Below, piece after piece: positions 37,020 to 46,321 of a DNA stretch of 64,000 bases; position 1 is the first letter of the stretch, and every line of letters begins with the position of its first letter. A model generated the notes under the pieces. The model made no database searches, had not been told where the DNA came from, and saw only the letters and a list, made by a program, of their open reading frames with translations. The DNA comes from Helicobacter sp. TUL (GTDB lineage: Bacteria; Campylobacterota; Campylobacteria; Campylobacterales; Helicobacteraceae). The stretch covers positions 34,809 to 98,808 of the forward strand of contig NZ_NESU01000007.1 in the NCBI RefSeq assembly GCF_002287135.1. The letters are read 5' to 3'. A program made the translations under genes and the position numbers.

Positions 37020-38036
37020 TTACGAAGCTAGAGAAATGCCATTATGGCATTTCTCTAGCTCTATAGTAAGAGGTATAGAATCTGCTATGGGTTTTATTTG
37101 TAATTGTTTAGATTCTGTGCTATTTATTTCTTTAGATTCTTCCTTAGAATCTAATGCTTTTTCTTGCAATGTTTCATAGAACTCTTTATCTATATCCAAG
37201 TAATTAGGAAAGCTTTGCATAAGCATAATAGTTTGAAAATAACTATTCTTAAGATTGCCTACTTCTTTACAAAGTTCTTCAGATTCTGCTTCTGTAAGCT
37301 CTCTTAGCTCTATATAGTGATAACGCACAAGATAGTCTGTTATTCTATCAATCTTTAATTTGTATTCTTTTTCTAATCTCTCTATCTCTGCGTTATGGGC
37401 TTTATCCTTTTTTAGTTGTTCGTCTTCGTCTGCAAACATATAATCATTAACCATTCCAGCTATTAATGCTCCTGCTACTGCACCTATTATTGTGCCTACA
37501 ATAGGTGCAGTAGAACCAACTGCTGCTCCTGTGGCTGCTCCTGTGGCAATGCGAGTTAGGAGAGATACGCCTGTTTTGGCTGCAATATTTGAAGCTACCC
37601 TTGAAGTAGCAAGTCTAGTGGCACTGCTTGAGGCGAGTTTGCTAGTTTGGTTAAGGGTGTGTTTTGTAGCATTTTCAATTATTTTGTTGCCTAGTTTGTT
37701 GTCAATAATCTTGTCTGCAAAGATTCCGCTTGCAACACTAATTCCTGCTTCTTTTAATCCTCTCTCACCAGATTTCCCCTCTATTATTGCTTGTAAAAAA
37801 CTTAATAATCCTCCATTCATTTTAATATTTATTCTTGCTGATTTTTGCCCCCATTGTCCTATATTCTCTTGTTTGGCATATTGATTAAATTTATAGATTG
37901 TGTAACCCTCTCCTATTGCAAAAGCATAAGGTGCTATATCTCCAGCTATTCCTAAATCTCTCCTATCAATAGGAATCTTTTCAAAGTGATTGCAATAACA
38001 TTCTAAACCTTTATAAATATTTTTATTTTCAACCAT
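37020..38036 (-). CDS. Gly-rich membrane-active candidate effector-like protein
   Basis: A 338-residue unrecognised protein. N-terminal domain: NKNIYKGLECYCNHFEKIPI with a CxC pair and RRDLG, repeated in a truncated copy at 38719-38883. Residues about 158-197 form a Gly/Ala-rich hydrophobic stretch (GAATGAAVGSTAPIVGTIIG), like membrane-inserting glycine zippers. Then a charged coiled coil and a Ser/Glu-rich end. The last residues (GISLAS) are created by a perfect hairpin and replace a longer tail seen in the copy at 39537. Its start overlaps the upstream two-TM gene by 8 bases. No PAAR, VgrG or named toxin domain is visible. Confidence 0.7.
   Translation of the reverse strand: MVENKNIYKGLECYCNHFEKIPIDRRDLGIAGDIAPYAFAIGEGYTIYKFNQYAKQENIGQWGQKSARINIKMNGGLLSFLQAIIEGKSGERGLKEAGISVASGIFADKIIDNKLGNKIIENATKHTLNQTSKLASSSATRLATSRVASNIAAKTGVSLLTRIATGAATGAAVGSTAPIVGTIIGAVAGALIAGMVNDYMFADEDEQLKKDKAHNAEIERLEKEYKLKIDRITDYLVRYHYIELRELTEAESEELCKEVGNLKNSYFQTIMLMQSFPNYLDIDKEFYETLQEKALDSKEESKEINSTESKQLQIKPIADSIPLTIELEKCHNGISLAS
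37026..37060. repeat. Perfect 16-bp inverted repeat at the end of the effector-like gene
   Basis: Arms AGCTAGAGAAATGCCA and TGGCATTTCTCTAGCT with a TTA loop. The 3' arm on the minus strand replaces the sequence found in the paralogous copy, so it looks like a template-switch product. It could also serve as a terminator for the operon. Confidence 0.85.
37039..37176. repeat. Direct repeat copy 1 (about 138 bp)
   Basis: Matches 39730-39867 without gaps and with 5 mismatches counted by eye. It covers the coding region for ETLQEKALDSK to KCHNG in both effector-like copies. Confidence 0.9.
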
Positions 38037-38697
38037 TGTTTGTTTGTTCCTCTCGCAGTTTGTCTATTTCTTTGAAGTATGAAATTTCATTTTTGATGAA
38101 GGTATCATTTTTAACCTTTGAATATTGTTTTTCATCTAAGTTTAGTAGATATTGTGTTATGTATGGCTCAAAGATTACATTTAATTTATTAGTTAATTCA
38201 TCTGTAGTATTATCATAGGATAAATTTGATTCATCAATTCGAAATTCGTTATTTTGTAAAAAAAATGTAAGACATAAATCTTTTGTTAATTTTGGGCTTG
38301 AAGGATTAGTGGGAAGTCTCGAGGAATGAGCGTAAAAACTTCCTAGCTGAAGTATTGCTTTTTTGCCAATATATTTTTCAATAATAAGATAATTGTTAGT
38401 AATATATAGTCTTTTAAAATTAAATAGTCCTAAGATTTCTGATAAAAAAACATAATATACAGCCAGCACGAATAAAATTAAAAATAGTCCTCGAAATCCA
38501 TTAAGTGGAGATGCTGTCCAAAATATTGTATAGGTGATAATAGAACATACTATAATGCTAATTATAAGGAAATAGATACGATATATTTTATTCCCAATAT
38601 GAAAACTTCTCTTCATCTCCCACACAATTTCTTCCCCATTAGAATCTAGTTTCTTAGATTCTATGTTAGTAATTTCATTGTTGTTTATTTCACTCAT
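38029..38697 (-). CDS. Two-TM protein with PH-like cytoplasmic domain, possible partner/immunity
   Basis: A 222-residue protein. After a short polar start (SKKLDSNGEEIVWEMK) come two TM segments (about residues 39-62 and 68-92), then LYITNNYLIIEKYIGKKAILQLGSFY, a strand pattern like bacterial PH domains, and a charged tail. A paralogue with a frameshift is at 38873-39536. Its stop overlaps the start of the Gly-rich protein by 8 bases, so the pair is translated together. Immunity or membrane-anchor role is a guess from pairing. Confidence 0.65.
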   Translation of the reverse strand: MSEINNNEITNIESKKLDSNGEEIVWEMKRSFHIGNKIYRIYFLIISIIVCSIITYTIFWTASPLNGFRGLFLILFVLAVYYVFLSEILGLFNFKRLYITNNYLIIEKYIGKKAILQLGSFYAHSSRLPTNPSSPKLTKDLCLTFFLQNNEFRIDESNLSYDNTTDELTNKLNVIFEPYITQYLLNLDEKQYSKVKNDTFIKNEISYFKEIDKLREEQTNNG

Positions 38698-38718
38698 TTC
38701 AATTTTTCCTTACTCACT

Positions 38719-38883
38719 TTATTCTAAATATTTATCAAGTTTATAACTTGTATAACTTTCTCCTATTGCAATCCCATAGGTTGCTACCCCACCATAGAAG
38801 CCTAAATCTCTACGATTTATGGGAATTTTCTCAAACTCATTGCAATGGCATTCTAAACCTTTATAAATATTTTTATTTTCCAT
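38719..38883 (-). pseudogene. Truncated N-terminal copy of the Gly-rich protein
   Basis: A 54-codon ORF, MENKNIYKGLECHCNEFEKI onward, that aligns with residues 2-55 of the 37020 protein (same CxC, RRDLG, AIGE and YK positions), then stops at TAA 38719. It starts inside the last codons of the two-TM paralogue (11-base overlap), the same coupling as in the intact pair. The rest of the gene has been deleted. Confidence 0.8.
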
Positions 38884-39536
38884 TGCCTTTTTCCTTTCTC
38901 ATCTTATCTATCCTATCAAAATCAATCTTTGAGCCTATAATCTCTGGGTGTTCTTGTATTGATATTTTTTCATAGTCATCTTGGCCTATATTGGCAAGAT
39001 ATAATTCAATTTTTGGAATCATTATTTGTTCTAGTAAATTAAAATTCGTGGATTTTAGCGGATTTATGCTTGGTAATATAAAATTATACAATTCTTTTTG
39101 CTGTTGAAAATTGATAATAGAAACAAAGCTAAAACAACCAACACTGTCCAAAATAATTGGAGATGGTTCACCTGCCAATCTTATATAAAAACTTCCAAGT
39201 GGAATCATTATATTTTTGTTGAACAATCTTTCAATGACAAGATAATCCTTGGTAGCATATATTTTTTTAATATTAAGTGTTTTATAAAAAAAATCACAAA
39301 ATATCCCAATAATTGCTAACACACCAATGACAAATATCAGAAAAGTTGCAAATCCCAAACTATATTTTAAGGGAAGCAATGTAAAAACAAAAAGCACTGC
39401 CAATAAAACAATAATCAAGATTCCCCAACTCCATAGAGCATTGAATATATTATTTTTTTTCCAACTCCCAAATCATCTCATCACCATTGGAATCTAGCTT
39501 TTTAGATTCTGCATTTTTTTCTTGTTTCTCACTCAT
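38873..39536 (-). pseudogene. Two-TM/PH-like paralogue, frameshifted in an A8 tract
   Basis: The start ATG 39536 gives MSEKQEKNAESKKLDSNGDE, matching the 38029 protein, but after about 29 codons the frame meets a stop just past eight A (minus strand; plus 39453-39460). Removing one A gives one open frame through NNIFNALWSWG, two TM segments and the PH-like part (KIYATKDYLVIERLF) to 38873. Either dead, phase-variable by the A tract, or a sequencing error. Its start overlaps the end of the 39537 fragment (TAAATG). Confidence 0.75.
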
Positions 39537-39884
39537 TTACGCTACCCTCTCATCAAAGTTATCTCTATCAGTAATAAAGCTTAATTTATCTATAGTATCT
39601 TCTTTCCCTACATAGACATTATGCACTATAAGCTTTCCGTTCTCATCACTTTTGCCTTTAGCTACCACTCTTTTAAATCTATGATTATAAATATATATTG
39701 TTGTGTTTCTTAGGAGATTCCCACTTATACCATTATGGCATTTCTCTATCTCTATACTAAGAGGTATAGAATCTGCTATGGGTTTTATGTGTAATTGTTT
39801 AGATTCTGTGCTATTTGTTTCTTTAGATTCTTTCTTAGAATCTAATGCTTTTTCTTGCAATGTTTCACAAAAATGCATTACCAA
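39537..39884 (-). pseudogene. C-terminal fragment of a Gly-rich protein copy
   Basis: A 115-codon ORF. Residues 5-54 match the C-terminal part of the 37020 protein almost exactly (ETLQEKALDSKKESKETNST), then continue with 60 residues absent from that copy: NTTIYIYNHRFKRVVAKGKS, DENGKLIVHNVYVGKED and a short tail. This extra part has the look of a small beta domain. The N-terminal 280 residues are missing, lost just downstream of the glycosyltransferase gene. Confidence 0.7.
39730..39867. repeat. Direct repeat copy 2 (about 138 bp)
   Basis: Partner of 37039-37176. Near-identity at DNA level means a recent duplication or gene conversion between the two effector-like copies. Confidence 0.9.
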
Positions 39885-39913
39885 AGGAGCTTTAAGAAGA
39901 AATTATATAGCTC

Positions 39914-40852
39914 TTAGGTGGTTGCCAAAAGTTTTTTGAAGATTCTTACGAGTTTATTTTTTATCCTTATCCATAGAGGTTTTTTTAGAGATTTTTCAAA
40001 GGCACAAATTCTCTCAAATGCAAGATGAGAGACCTTAATTTCTGTAGGATAACTTATTGGAAACTTTACATTAATAGTAGATGGATTAAAGACATTTCCC
40101 TCTTCTCCACAATGCACCCCACTTCCATCAAAGCCAATTTGATAGACATAAGATATACTAGGGGCAAGACTTAAGGCATTATGTTTGTAGGCTATGAGAT
40201 AATTAAATATCGCCCAGCTCTTTATCTTGCCCTGTTTATTGAGGATAAAGTCTCCAAAATAATTTGTGCTTCCGCCAAGATTGATTGCATTTATATCTGC
40301 TTTATTAAAATTTTGCTCCACCCATTGGATATCACGCTTAAAATATTGCCATCTATCGCCCCAGCTTCCCCATCCCCAACAATGAGGTATAGACCAAAAA
40401 TAACTATCCCCCAAATCATGAGAATCTATAGGATAAGACCATGCATTGATACTCCACACCTTTGTCTCTGCTTGATAACGATTAAGGGCATCATTCATGT
40501 AATCTAAAAATACAGGTGAAACTACGATATCATCTTCTAAGATGATTGCTTTACCATATTTATTCATCGTGGCAGTGACTCCATCTATGATAGAATCTGC
40601 CAATCCAAAATTATAGGGACGCTCAATAATTGTAATACTTTTAAATACATGCTTGTCTTTATTGGAATCTACAAGATTCCTTAGGTATTCACGCACAGCA
40701 GCAACTTGTTGAGTAGCCTCTGTGTTTTTTGGAGCATCAGAATAGATAATAAGATCGCTTTGTGGGCTTAGAGCATTTTGCGTGAGGCTTTCTATGACCT
40801 GTTTTGTATGATTTACTCTATTATAGGTAAAAAGCACAATTGGGGCTAACAT
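39914..40852 (-). CDS. GT2-like glycosyltransferase
   Basis: A 312-residue glycosyltransferase-A fold protein. N-terminus APIVLFTYNRVNHTKQVIESL, a nucleotide-sugar/metal motif AIILEDDIVV near residue 105, and HCWGWGSWGDRWQYF near residue 160, a hallmark of a family sometimes labelled HlpA-like. It would add sugar to a surface glycan. AAGGAA precedes ATG 40852, nine bases after nadA. In H. pylori nadC follows nadA as I recall; here this gene and the module array occupy that place. Confidence 0.8.
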   Translation of the reverse strand: MLAPIVLFTYNRVNHTKQVIESLTQNALSPQSDLIIYSDAPKNTEATQQVAAVREYLRNLVDSNKDKHVFKSITIIERPYNFGLADSIIDGVTATMNKYGKAIILEDDIVVSPVFLDYMNDALNRYQAETKVWSINAWSYPIDSHDLGDSYFWSIPHCWGWGSWGDRWQYFKRDIQWVEQNFNKADINAINLGGSTNYFGDFILNKQGKIKSWAIFNYLIAYKHNALSLAPSISYVYQIGFDGSGVHCGEEGNVFNPSTINVKFPISYPTEIKVSHLAFERICAFEKSLKKPLWIRIKNKLVRIFKKLLATT

Positions 40853-40861
40853 TTGATTTCC

Positions 40862-41884
40862 TTAAGAGAGTTCTAGCATTCTATCTAGGGCTATTTTTGC
40901 CCAATGCTGCGTATCATCATCTAAAAATACCTCATTGATTGGCATATTATCCTCATATGCCCTCAAGCAATCAAGCACATCTTGTAGTGTCGTTTCATTC
41001 ATCGTCGGACATTCTGGTTTGGAGGCAGAAAGCACAAAGGTTGTGTTTATTCCATTGAGTTTTGGGCGTAACCGATTGACGAGGTTAAATTCGGTGCCAA
41101 CAGCAACTCTTTGTTCTAAGGGCAGGCTTTGCACATATGAAATAATTTGACTAGTCGATCCCACAAAATCCGCTATGCTCACGACACTAGGATCACATTC
41201 TGGATGCACAACGATTTGTATATCTGGGTATTTTTGTCTATAAAACTCTACATCACTCACGCTAAAAAGCTGGTGCACCGAACAAAAACCATCATAGCAA
41301 ATAACATCACTCCCAAGGACCTCCTCTTTGCTTGCATTTCCTATGATACAAGATGTTTTACCATCTGCTATTGCAAGATTTTGCCCTAGACATTTATCTG
41401 GGAGAAAAAAGATTTTTTTCTGCTTAGACTTGGCATAATCAAAGATTTTTTTGGCATTTGCGCTTGTGCAGACAAGCCCACCCATTTTGGCGACTTTGGC
41501 TTTGACATCGGCGTTTGAGTTGATATAGGTGATAGGGAAAATGTCTTCTTTTGGTATGCCATAAGATTCTAATGTGGCGATACTTCTATCGAAATATTCT
41601 GAATCTATCATTCGCGCCATTGAACAACACGCCATTTTTGGCATTATCACGCGTTTTTGTGGCGCCAAAACTTTGACACTTTGCCCCATAAAAGCCACGC
41701 CACAAAACACAATAAGATTCTTTGGACTTTGGGAAGCCTTTCTTGAAAGCTCCAAGCTATCTCCACATAAATGTGCGAGAGCCACGACTTCATCGCGTTG
41801 ATAAAAATGTGCTACCAAAAGCGCATCAAGTTTGTGCAGTAAGTCTTTAATTTCTAGCATCATTGTTTCTAGTGTTGCCGACAT
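40862..41884 (-). CDS. nadA: Quinolinate synthase NadA
   Basis: A 340-residue [4Fe-4S] enzyme making quinolinate from iminoaspartate and dihydroxyacetone phosphate for NAD synthesis. It shows [21 protein letters not shown] at the start, [12 protein letters not shown] with a cluster Cys, the HPECDPSVV motif and a late [12 protein letters not shown] cysteine. It lies 9 bases after psd. The next enzyme (NadC) is not in the window. Confidence 0.94.
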   Translation of the reverse strand: MSATLETMMLEIKDLLHKLDALLVAHFYQRDEVVALAHLCGDSLELSRKASQSPKNLIVFCGVAFMGQSVKVLAPQKRVIMPKMACCSMARMIDSEYFDRSIATLESYGIPKEDIFPITYINSNADVKAKVAKMGGLVCTSANAKKIFDYAKSKQKKIFFLPDKCLGQNLAIADGKTSCIIGNASKEEVLGSDVICYDGFCSVHQLFSVSDVEFYRQKYPDIQIVVHPECDPSVVSIADFVGSTSQIISYVQSLPLEQRVAVGTEFNLVNRLRPKLNGINTTFVLSASKPECPTMNETTLQDVLDCLRAYEDNMPINEVFLDDDTQHWAKIALDRMLELS

Positions 41885-41893
41885 TTTTTCTCC

Positions 41894-42679
41894 TTATGCT
41901 AAAGTCCCAAGATTCTGTGCGTATCGCACCTTATCGCCACTTTGAATCTGTGGTGTAAAATCCTCAATAAAAAGGACAATGGTTGATCCCATATTAAACA
42001 TTCCAAGTTCCTCGCCTTTTTGTATGGCGATTGGTGAGGCGTAAGTATAGGTTTCATTGCCTTTTTTGGCATTGGTGTGAATCTTTGGCTCACAATGAAA
42101 AACAATCGAACCCACATTGAGCGCACCCACCGCGACAAAATAGATTGTTTTGCCATTATACATTTTGGCTTTTAGCACGACGCGCTCATTGCGAATAAAG
42201 AGATTATTGAATTTTTTGAGCGCTGGAATATGCACTGGGAGGAGTTCCCCACCAAAATATCGAATCTCTTCAATATACATATCACAAGGAGCGTGGTAGC
42301 GATGATAATCTCGCGGAGAAAGATAAAGATTGACATATGAAAATTCCATATCTTGCGGAATTTTCTCGCCTAAAAGCTCATTTATATCATACTCCATACC
42401 CTTAATCTGTAGTGCTTTGTGTTTGGAGGTTGTCGCAGATTCTGTGATAAGTGAATCTGTAGGAGAAATAAGCACATTTGGAGTCGTATCAAAGATACGC
42501 GGTTGTTTTAGCCTACGCGTAAAGAGTTTGTTAAGTGTTGTGAAGTTTTTGCTTTCCTCAAATTCACTAAGGTCGATATGAAACAAAGCGATATATACGC
42601 GATTAATAAAAGATTGAATGATTGAGGGAAATGCCATAGAGGCAAATGCACCAAAAAGCCTAGATATAAGATTAGTCAT
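41894..42679 (-). CDS. psd: Phosphatidylserine decarboxylase
   Basis: A 261-residue inner-membrane enzyme that makes phosphatidylethanolamine. The self-cleavage site that generates the pyruvoyl group is MGSTIVLF (GST motif, near residue 239). The His in the YHRYHAPCD segment and SPTDSLI are also typical. Its start overlaps the upstream transporter gene by 4 bases. Confidence 0.94.
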   Translation of the reverse strand: MTNLISRLFGAFASMAFPSIIQSFINRVYIALFHIDLSEFEESKNFTTLNKLFTRRLKQPRIFDTTPNVLISPTDSLITESATTSKHKALQIKGMEYDINELLGEKIPQDMEFSYVNLYLSPRDYHRYHAPCDMYIEEIRYFGGELLPVHIPALKKFNNLFIRNERVVLKAKMYNGKTIYFVAVGALNVGSIVFHCEPKIHTNAKKGNETYTYASPIAIQKGEELGMFNMGSTIVLFIEDFTPQIQSGDKVRYAQNLGTLA

Positions 42680-43251
42680 ACTGAATCCTTTTTGTTTGCA
42701 AAAGTTGTTTTATAGAGATTTTTACCGCGTATAGCAAAATTCCAAAAAAGTGGCGTATTGCATAGGGTAAGAATGATTTTTATGGCATAGTCTGATAATG
42801 CCATAAGTATTACCTCTTCATATGGTTTGGTGAATAAAAATGCAACATGAAAGAAAATCATTGTATCAACGAGTTGGGATACCATAGTCGCGCCGTTATT
42901 TCTAAGATACCAAATTTTTGGGAATCTTTGTTTGAGATAAAAAAACACATACACATCAAGTATTTGTGAGCAACAAAACGCACACACACTCGCGCACGCG
43001 ATGCGAAATTCTGCTGCAAAAATGCTAGGAATAAATGCTAACACAAGCCCTAAACGCAAGGTTCTTAAGACTTGATCTTTGCTATATTTTTCACTCAAAA
43101 TATTCATAAGTAAAAAGCTTAGCGGATAGCATAATGCACCATATGTCAAATGTGTGCCAAAGATAGGATATTGCACACTAAAATTTGCCAAAACAATGAT
43201 AAGCGCAAACCATAGCGCAGAAAGTATAAATGTTTGTGTATTCATTTGCAT
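42676..43251 (-). CDS. Queuosine precursor transporter (YhhQ/VUT family)
   Basis: A 191-residue membrane protein with about 6 TM segments. The SQLVDTMIFFHVAF motif near residue 124 is characteristic of the YhhQ family, which imports 7-deazaguanine precursors for queuosine. Early residues NILSEKYSK also fit. AAGGG lies 8 bases before ATG 43251; a second Met follows at residue 3. Confidence 0.85.
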   Translation of the reverse strand: MQMNTQTFILSALWFALIIVLANFSVQYPIFGTHLTYGALCYPLSFLLMNILSEKYSKDQVLRTLRLGLVLAFIPSIFAAEFRIACASVCAFCCSQILDVYVFFYLKQRFPKIWYLRNNGATMVSQLVDTMIFFHVAFLFTKPYEEVILMALSDYAIKIILTLCNTPLFWNFAIRGKNLYKTTFANKKDSV

Positions 43252-43262
43252 TGCAAAACCCT

Positions 43263-44135
43263 TTATTGTATGTTTTCTAGAAGTTTTTTGTATAGTAGCA
43301 CGCCCACGCGATTTCCAAGTGTATCAAGACTAGTATTGGTTGGTAAAGATTCTGAAATTTGTGTTACAAATGTCGGATTCCCATTGCAATCTGTGATAGT
43401 GGCATGTAGTTTGATACTCGTGGGTGTAGGCATAGTAAAGGAAATGGTGATTTTTTGTGAGGATTGCGTGGTTAGGCGATAAAATTTGATAAGTTCTTTT
43501 TGGAGGTAATTTTTTAGCCACGATGAATCTAGCGAGGTTTCAAACACAAGGGCAATAGTAGGTTTTGGTGAGTTAGATTCTAAAATCTGCATATATGGCG
43601 ATAAAGAGATAGCGTGTGTTTCTCCCAACGCATCAAGATAGCTTTTTGCACCCAACGCCTTGTTGAGTTCTTGTGCAAGGGTATTGTATTGGGAGAGTGT
43701 TATATCTTGACATGTGAGATTAAGGGATTGTAGTGTTTGTAGGGCTTGTTTTTGTGTCTTTTGGAGTTGTGTTATGAAGTCTTTTTTTGTGATTTGGGCG
43801 CGCACAAAATATTCATCACCGACACGCTTTGTTGTATAGGATACATTACTAAGCGTGGTTTTAGTAATGTCTTTTTCAATGCTTTGAGACATAGTGCTAG
43901 ATTCTACGCCATCACGATATTGTTGCATAAGATGTGAATTTGAGCTTATAGAAACTTGCATATGAGAGAGCATATCGGTAATGGCATTATCTTTGGCGGT
44001 TTGGAGATTTTTTGCATTTCCTACACCATAGAGATTGTTTGCATCACTTTGGCTTTCATAATACCAGCTTGGCGGAGTAGGGGTATCATGACACCCTAAT
44101 AACAAAATACCTATCGCCAAGATAAATTTTTGCAT
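43263..44135 (-). CDS. LPP20-like lipoprotein
   Basis: A 290-residue protein. The signal peptide ends in lipobox LLLGC (Cys near residue 15). It then has PPSWYYESQSDANNLYGVGNA and AKDNAITDMLSHMQVSISS, the pattern of the LPP20 family, a surface/outer-membrane lipoprotein in H. pylori. It is last in a run of three lipoprotein genes on this strand. Confidence 0.82.
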   Translation of the reverse strand: MQKFILAIGILLLGCHDTPTPPSWYYESQSDANNLYGVGNAKNLQTAKDNAITDMLSHMQVSISSNSHLMQQYRDGVESSTMSQSIEKDITKTTLSNVSYTTKRVGDEYFVRAQITKKDFITQLQKTQKQALQTLQSLNLTCQDITLSQYNTLAQELNKALGAKSYLDALGETHAISLSPYMQILESNSPKPTIALVFETSLDSSWLKNYLQKELIKFYRLTTQSSQKITISFTMPTPTSIKLHATITDCNGNPTFVTQISESLPTNTSLDTLGNRVGVLLYKKLLENIQ

Positions 44136-44150
44136 ACGCGTATCTGTATC

Positions 44151-44762
44151 CTACCAACTTACAGATTTATTCGAGCCTACTTTGATGATATTTGCTTCAT
44201 CATCCCACACCACTTCTCCTGTAGCTAAATCAACAAGTGTGAGCAAGAAAAAATAATCCGTGCGTTGCTTTCCATTGACTTTCACATTTTTTTGCCAAAT
44301 TTTTCCCGAGAGTGAAAGCTGAGCACCTTTTAATTGCCCTTTTTCAATCACGCTATATTGATCAAATTCTTCATTACCACGCGTTTGTTTTCGCACAGAA
44401 TCTATCATTTTATCGCTACTTGTCCCAGTGCCAGAAATTGCCAAAGAGAGTTTAAATTTACCGCTATTGCGCATATTTCGTGTGATTTTTCTACTAAGCT
44501 GCTCAACATCAACATTTTGCATAGTATCATTGATAATATCTGAAATAACAAGCACTTTTGGTTGTTTGATATTTTGCACATAACCGCTTGAAAGCAATGA
44601 ATCAACGGATTTTTCTACGACACTTTCTATATCGTGATAATCTAGTCCCATACTTGCATACGAGCGTGAATCTGCTGAATCTACATATTCTGGACCATTA
44701 TTACACGCACTGAAAAACACAATACCTACTAAAGCTACAATTACCTTAGACATTACTTTCAT
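44151..44762 (-). CDS. LpoB-like penicillin-binding protein activator
   Basis: A 203-residue lipoprotein with lipobox FFSAC (Cys near 20). The fold motifs VLVISDIINDTMQNVDVEQLSRKI and LSGKIWQKNVKVNGKQRTDYF match LpoB-type proteins, which stimulate a class A penicillin-binding protein from the outer membrane. It lies 15 bases upstream of the LPP20-like gene. No PBP gene is next to it. Confidence 0.8.
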   Translation of the reverse strand: MKVMSKVIVALVGIVFFSACNNGPEYVDSADSRSYASMGLDYHDIESVVEKSVDSLLSSGYVQNIKQPKVLVISDIINDTMQNVDVEQLSRKITRNMRNSGKFKLSLAISGTGTSSDKMIDSVRKQTRGNEEFDQYSVIEKGQLKGAQLSLSGKIWQKNVKVNGKQRTDYFFLLTLVDLATGEVVWDDEANIIKVGSNKSVSW

Positions 44763-44788
44763 CGTTACATCCTTTATGTGTTTGGTTA

Positions 44789-46210
44789 TTATTGCCCACG
44801 CAATTTTTGGATACTTATGGTTGTTGGTCGTAATCTGATATAAAGAATGTTATCATTTTTTTGACACAAAATCAATTTTTGCGCACTCAAGGCGGTGTTA
44901 TTTTGTGGCTGACAAGCAGGAGATATTTCAAGATTAATAAGTGGTTTTTGATTCCCTATGAGTTGGTATTTGCCTTGTGTATTTGGGATTTGCACCGCAT
45001 GGATTTTTTTAGGCAAGACACTTGAGCTTCGCACATCTGCTGATGTGGTGCTCAAAGAATAAATCATACCCACCAAACTTCCGTATATGCCGACTTGATC
45101 GCTTAATGTAGCTTGTGTAGCTGCTTTAAGAACCGCAGAGCTTATGGCGCGTGTCATAATAAACCCAAATTGTGCTTGAAATTCGTTTGCGATCACACCT
45201 TCAAGATCTGCTATCGTTGAGACATTAAAGGTTTTATTATCGCCTATTACTTTGAGGTTTGTATAAAATTCTTTGCCCGCTACAAGCTTAGGAAATGCCA
45301 CACCAGCGTGCAAAACATTACTGCTTACAAGATAGGTAGGGAGATTAATCGTAACCTCTTCTTTTGTGGGGCTTATACCATCTTCAATAATAAGCCATGT
45401 GTAAAAGTTTTTTACTTGTTTGCGACGAGATTCTAAAATTTGTATGTCCTCATCAATGACTTTTGCCTTACTCATACCATAGGATTCTTTGTAGAGATCT
45501 AATGATTTTGCCCAATCAGATTCAAGCATAAAAAACAGCGCGGAAACATAACTAACTGCGGGATTTATGAAATTATTATAGGCTTGATATGCCTTGAGGT
45601 TGGAATATTGTTGTGCAAGAATCGAGTCTGCTTCATTGGTGGTTTGTCGTGTATTAAGTCTTTGTGTGCTTGTGTCTTTGGCATTTTGTGCTTCTTGATC
45701 CATCATAGCCTTTTGGATATCTTTTGCAAAATAATCTTTGGCGCGTCGTTGGCGATCATTGGCACGATTAAATTCCACTCTAGCAAGGGCATTTTTACCC
45801 TCTTTCATAAGCACAAGCGCCTTGTAATAATTCATCAGCACACCCTCATAGATATTGCCCCGATATGTTGTGACATTTTCGTTGATAACTACCGCTGCTG
45901 CTCCACTAAAAATTCCAGAAAATAACCCTTCTTGTTCATATTGACTAAAGATTTTTTCACTTTCATCAAGCAATGCAAAACTCTCTTGATCATTAAGTTG
46001 CGAGGCTATAACTCCAGATTCAAAGCCCCATAGCACCATATCATCTTTGTCGTCATATTTGGATTTTGCAAGTTTATAGGCGGAGGTGAGATTTCCACTA
46101 TAGTATTTATCATTAAAAGATTGCATTGTATCTTTGTGTGAGCACCCACTAAGCCACAAGACACAAAAACCCACCGCGATATACATAAAAAATGATACAT
46201 GAATCTTCAT
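44789..46210 (-). CDS. COG3014-like lipoprotein
   Basis: A 473-residue lipoprotein with signal and lipobox WLSGC. Helical TPR-like first half (FNDKYYSGNLTSAYKLAKSK, NYYKALVLMKEGKNALARVEFNRA), beta-rich second half. Relatives are encoded beside LpoB-type genes in other bacteria, so a role in peptidoglycan synthase control is plausible. It leads the three-gene operon; the next start is 26 bases on. Confidence 0.75.
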   Translation of the reverse strand: MKIHVSFFMYIAVGFCVLWLSGCSHKDTMQSFNDKYYSGNLTSAYKLAKSKYDDKDDMVLWGFESGVIASQLNDQESFALLDESEKIFSQYEQEGLFSGIFSGAAAVVINENVTTYRGNIYEGVLMNYYKALVLMKEGKNALARVEFNRANDRQRRAKDYFAKDIQKAMMDQEAQNAKDTSTQRLNTRQTTNEADSILAQQYSNLKAYQAYNNFINPAVSYVSALFFMLESDWAKSLDLYKESYGMSKAKVIDEDIQILESRRKQVKNFYTWLIIEDGISPTKEEVTINLPTYLVSSNVLHAGVAFPKLVAGKEFYTNLKVIGDNKTFNVSTIADLEGVIANEFQAQFGFIMTRAISSAVLKAATQATLSDQVGIYGSLVGMIYSLSTTSADVRSSSVLPKKIHAVQIPNTQGKYQLIGNQKPLINLEISPACQPQNNTALSAQKLILCQKNDNILYIRLRPTTISIQKLRGQ

Positions 46211-46285
46211 GATTTCCCTTTTTGGTAAGAAGTGTTGCTACAATACCGCCATTATATAACAACAAGTCTTTAAGGAACGACAAGT

Positions 46286-46291
46286 TATAAT
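46286..46291 (+). promoter_or_regulatory. -10 box before ribBA
   Basis: TATAAT 30 bases before the ribBA ATG in a 111-base divergent gap. No FMN riboswitch is recognisable. Confidence 0.45.
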
Positions 46292-46321
46292 AAATACAAT
46301 ATTACTTTAAGGTTAGATTCT

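Noticed and set aside
37020..39884. Reading the repeats as an IS element or CRISPR
   Set aside because: No transposase, no terminal inverted repeats, and the repeats are two coding copies, not short spaced repeats.
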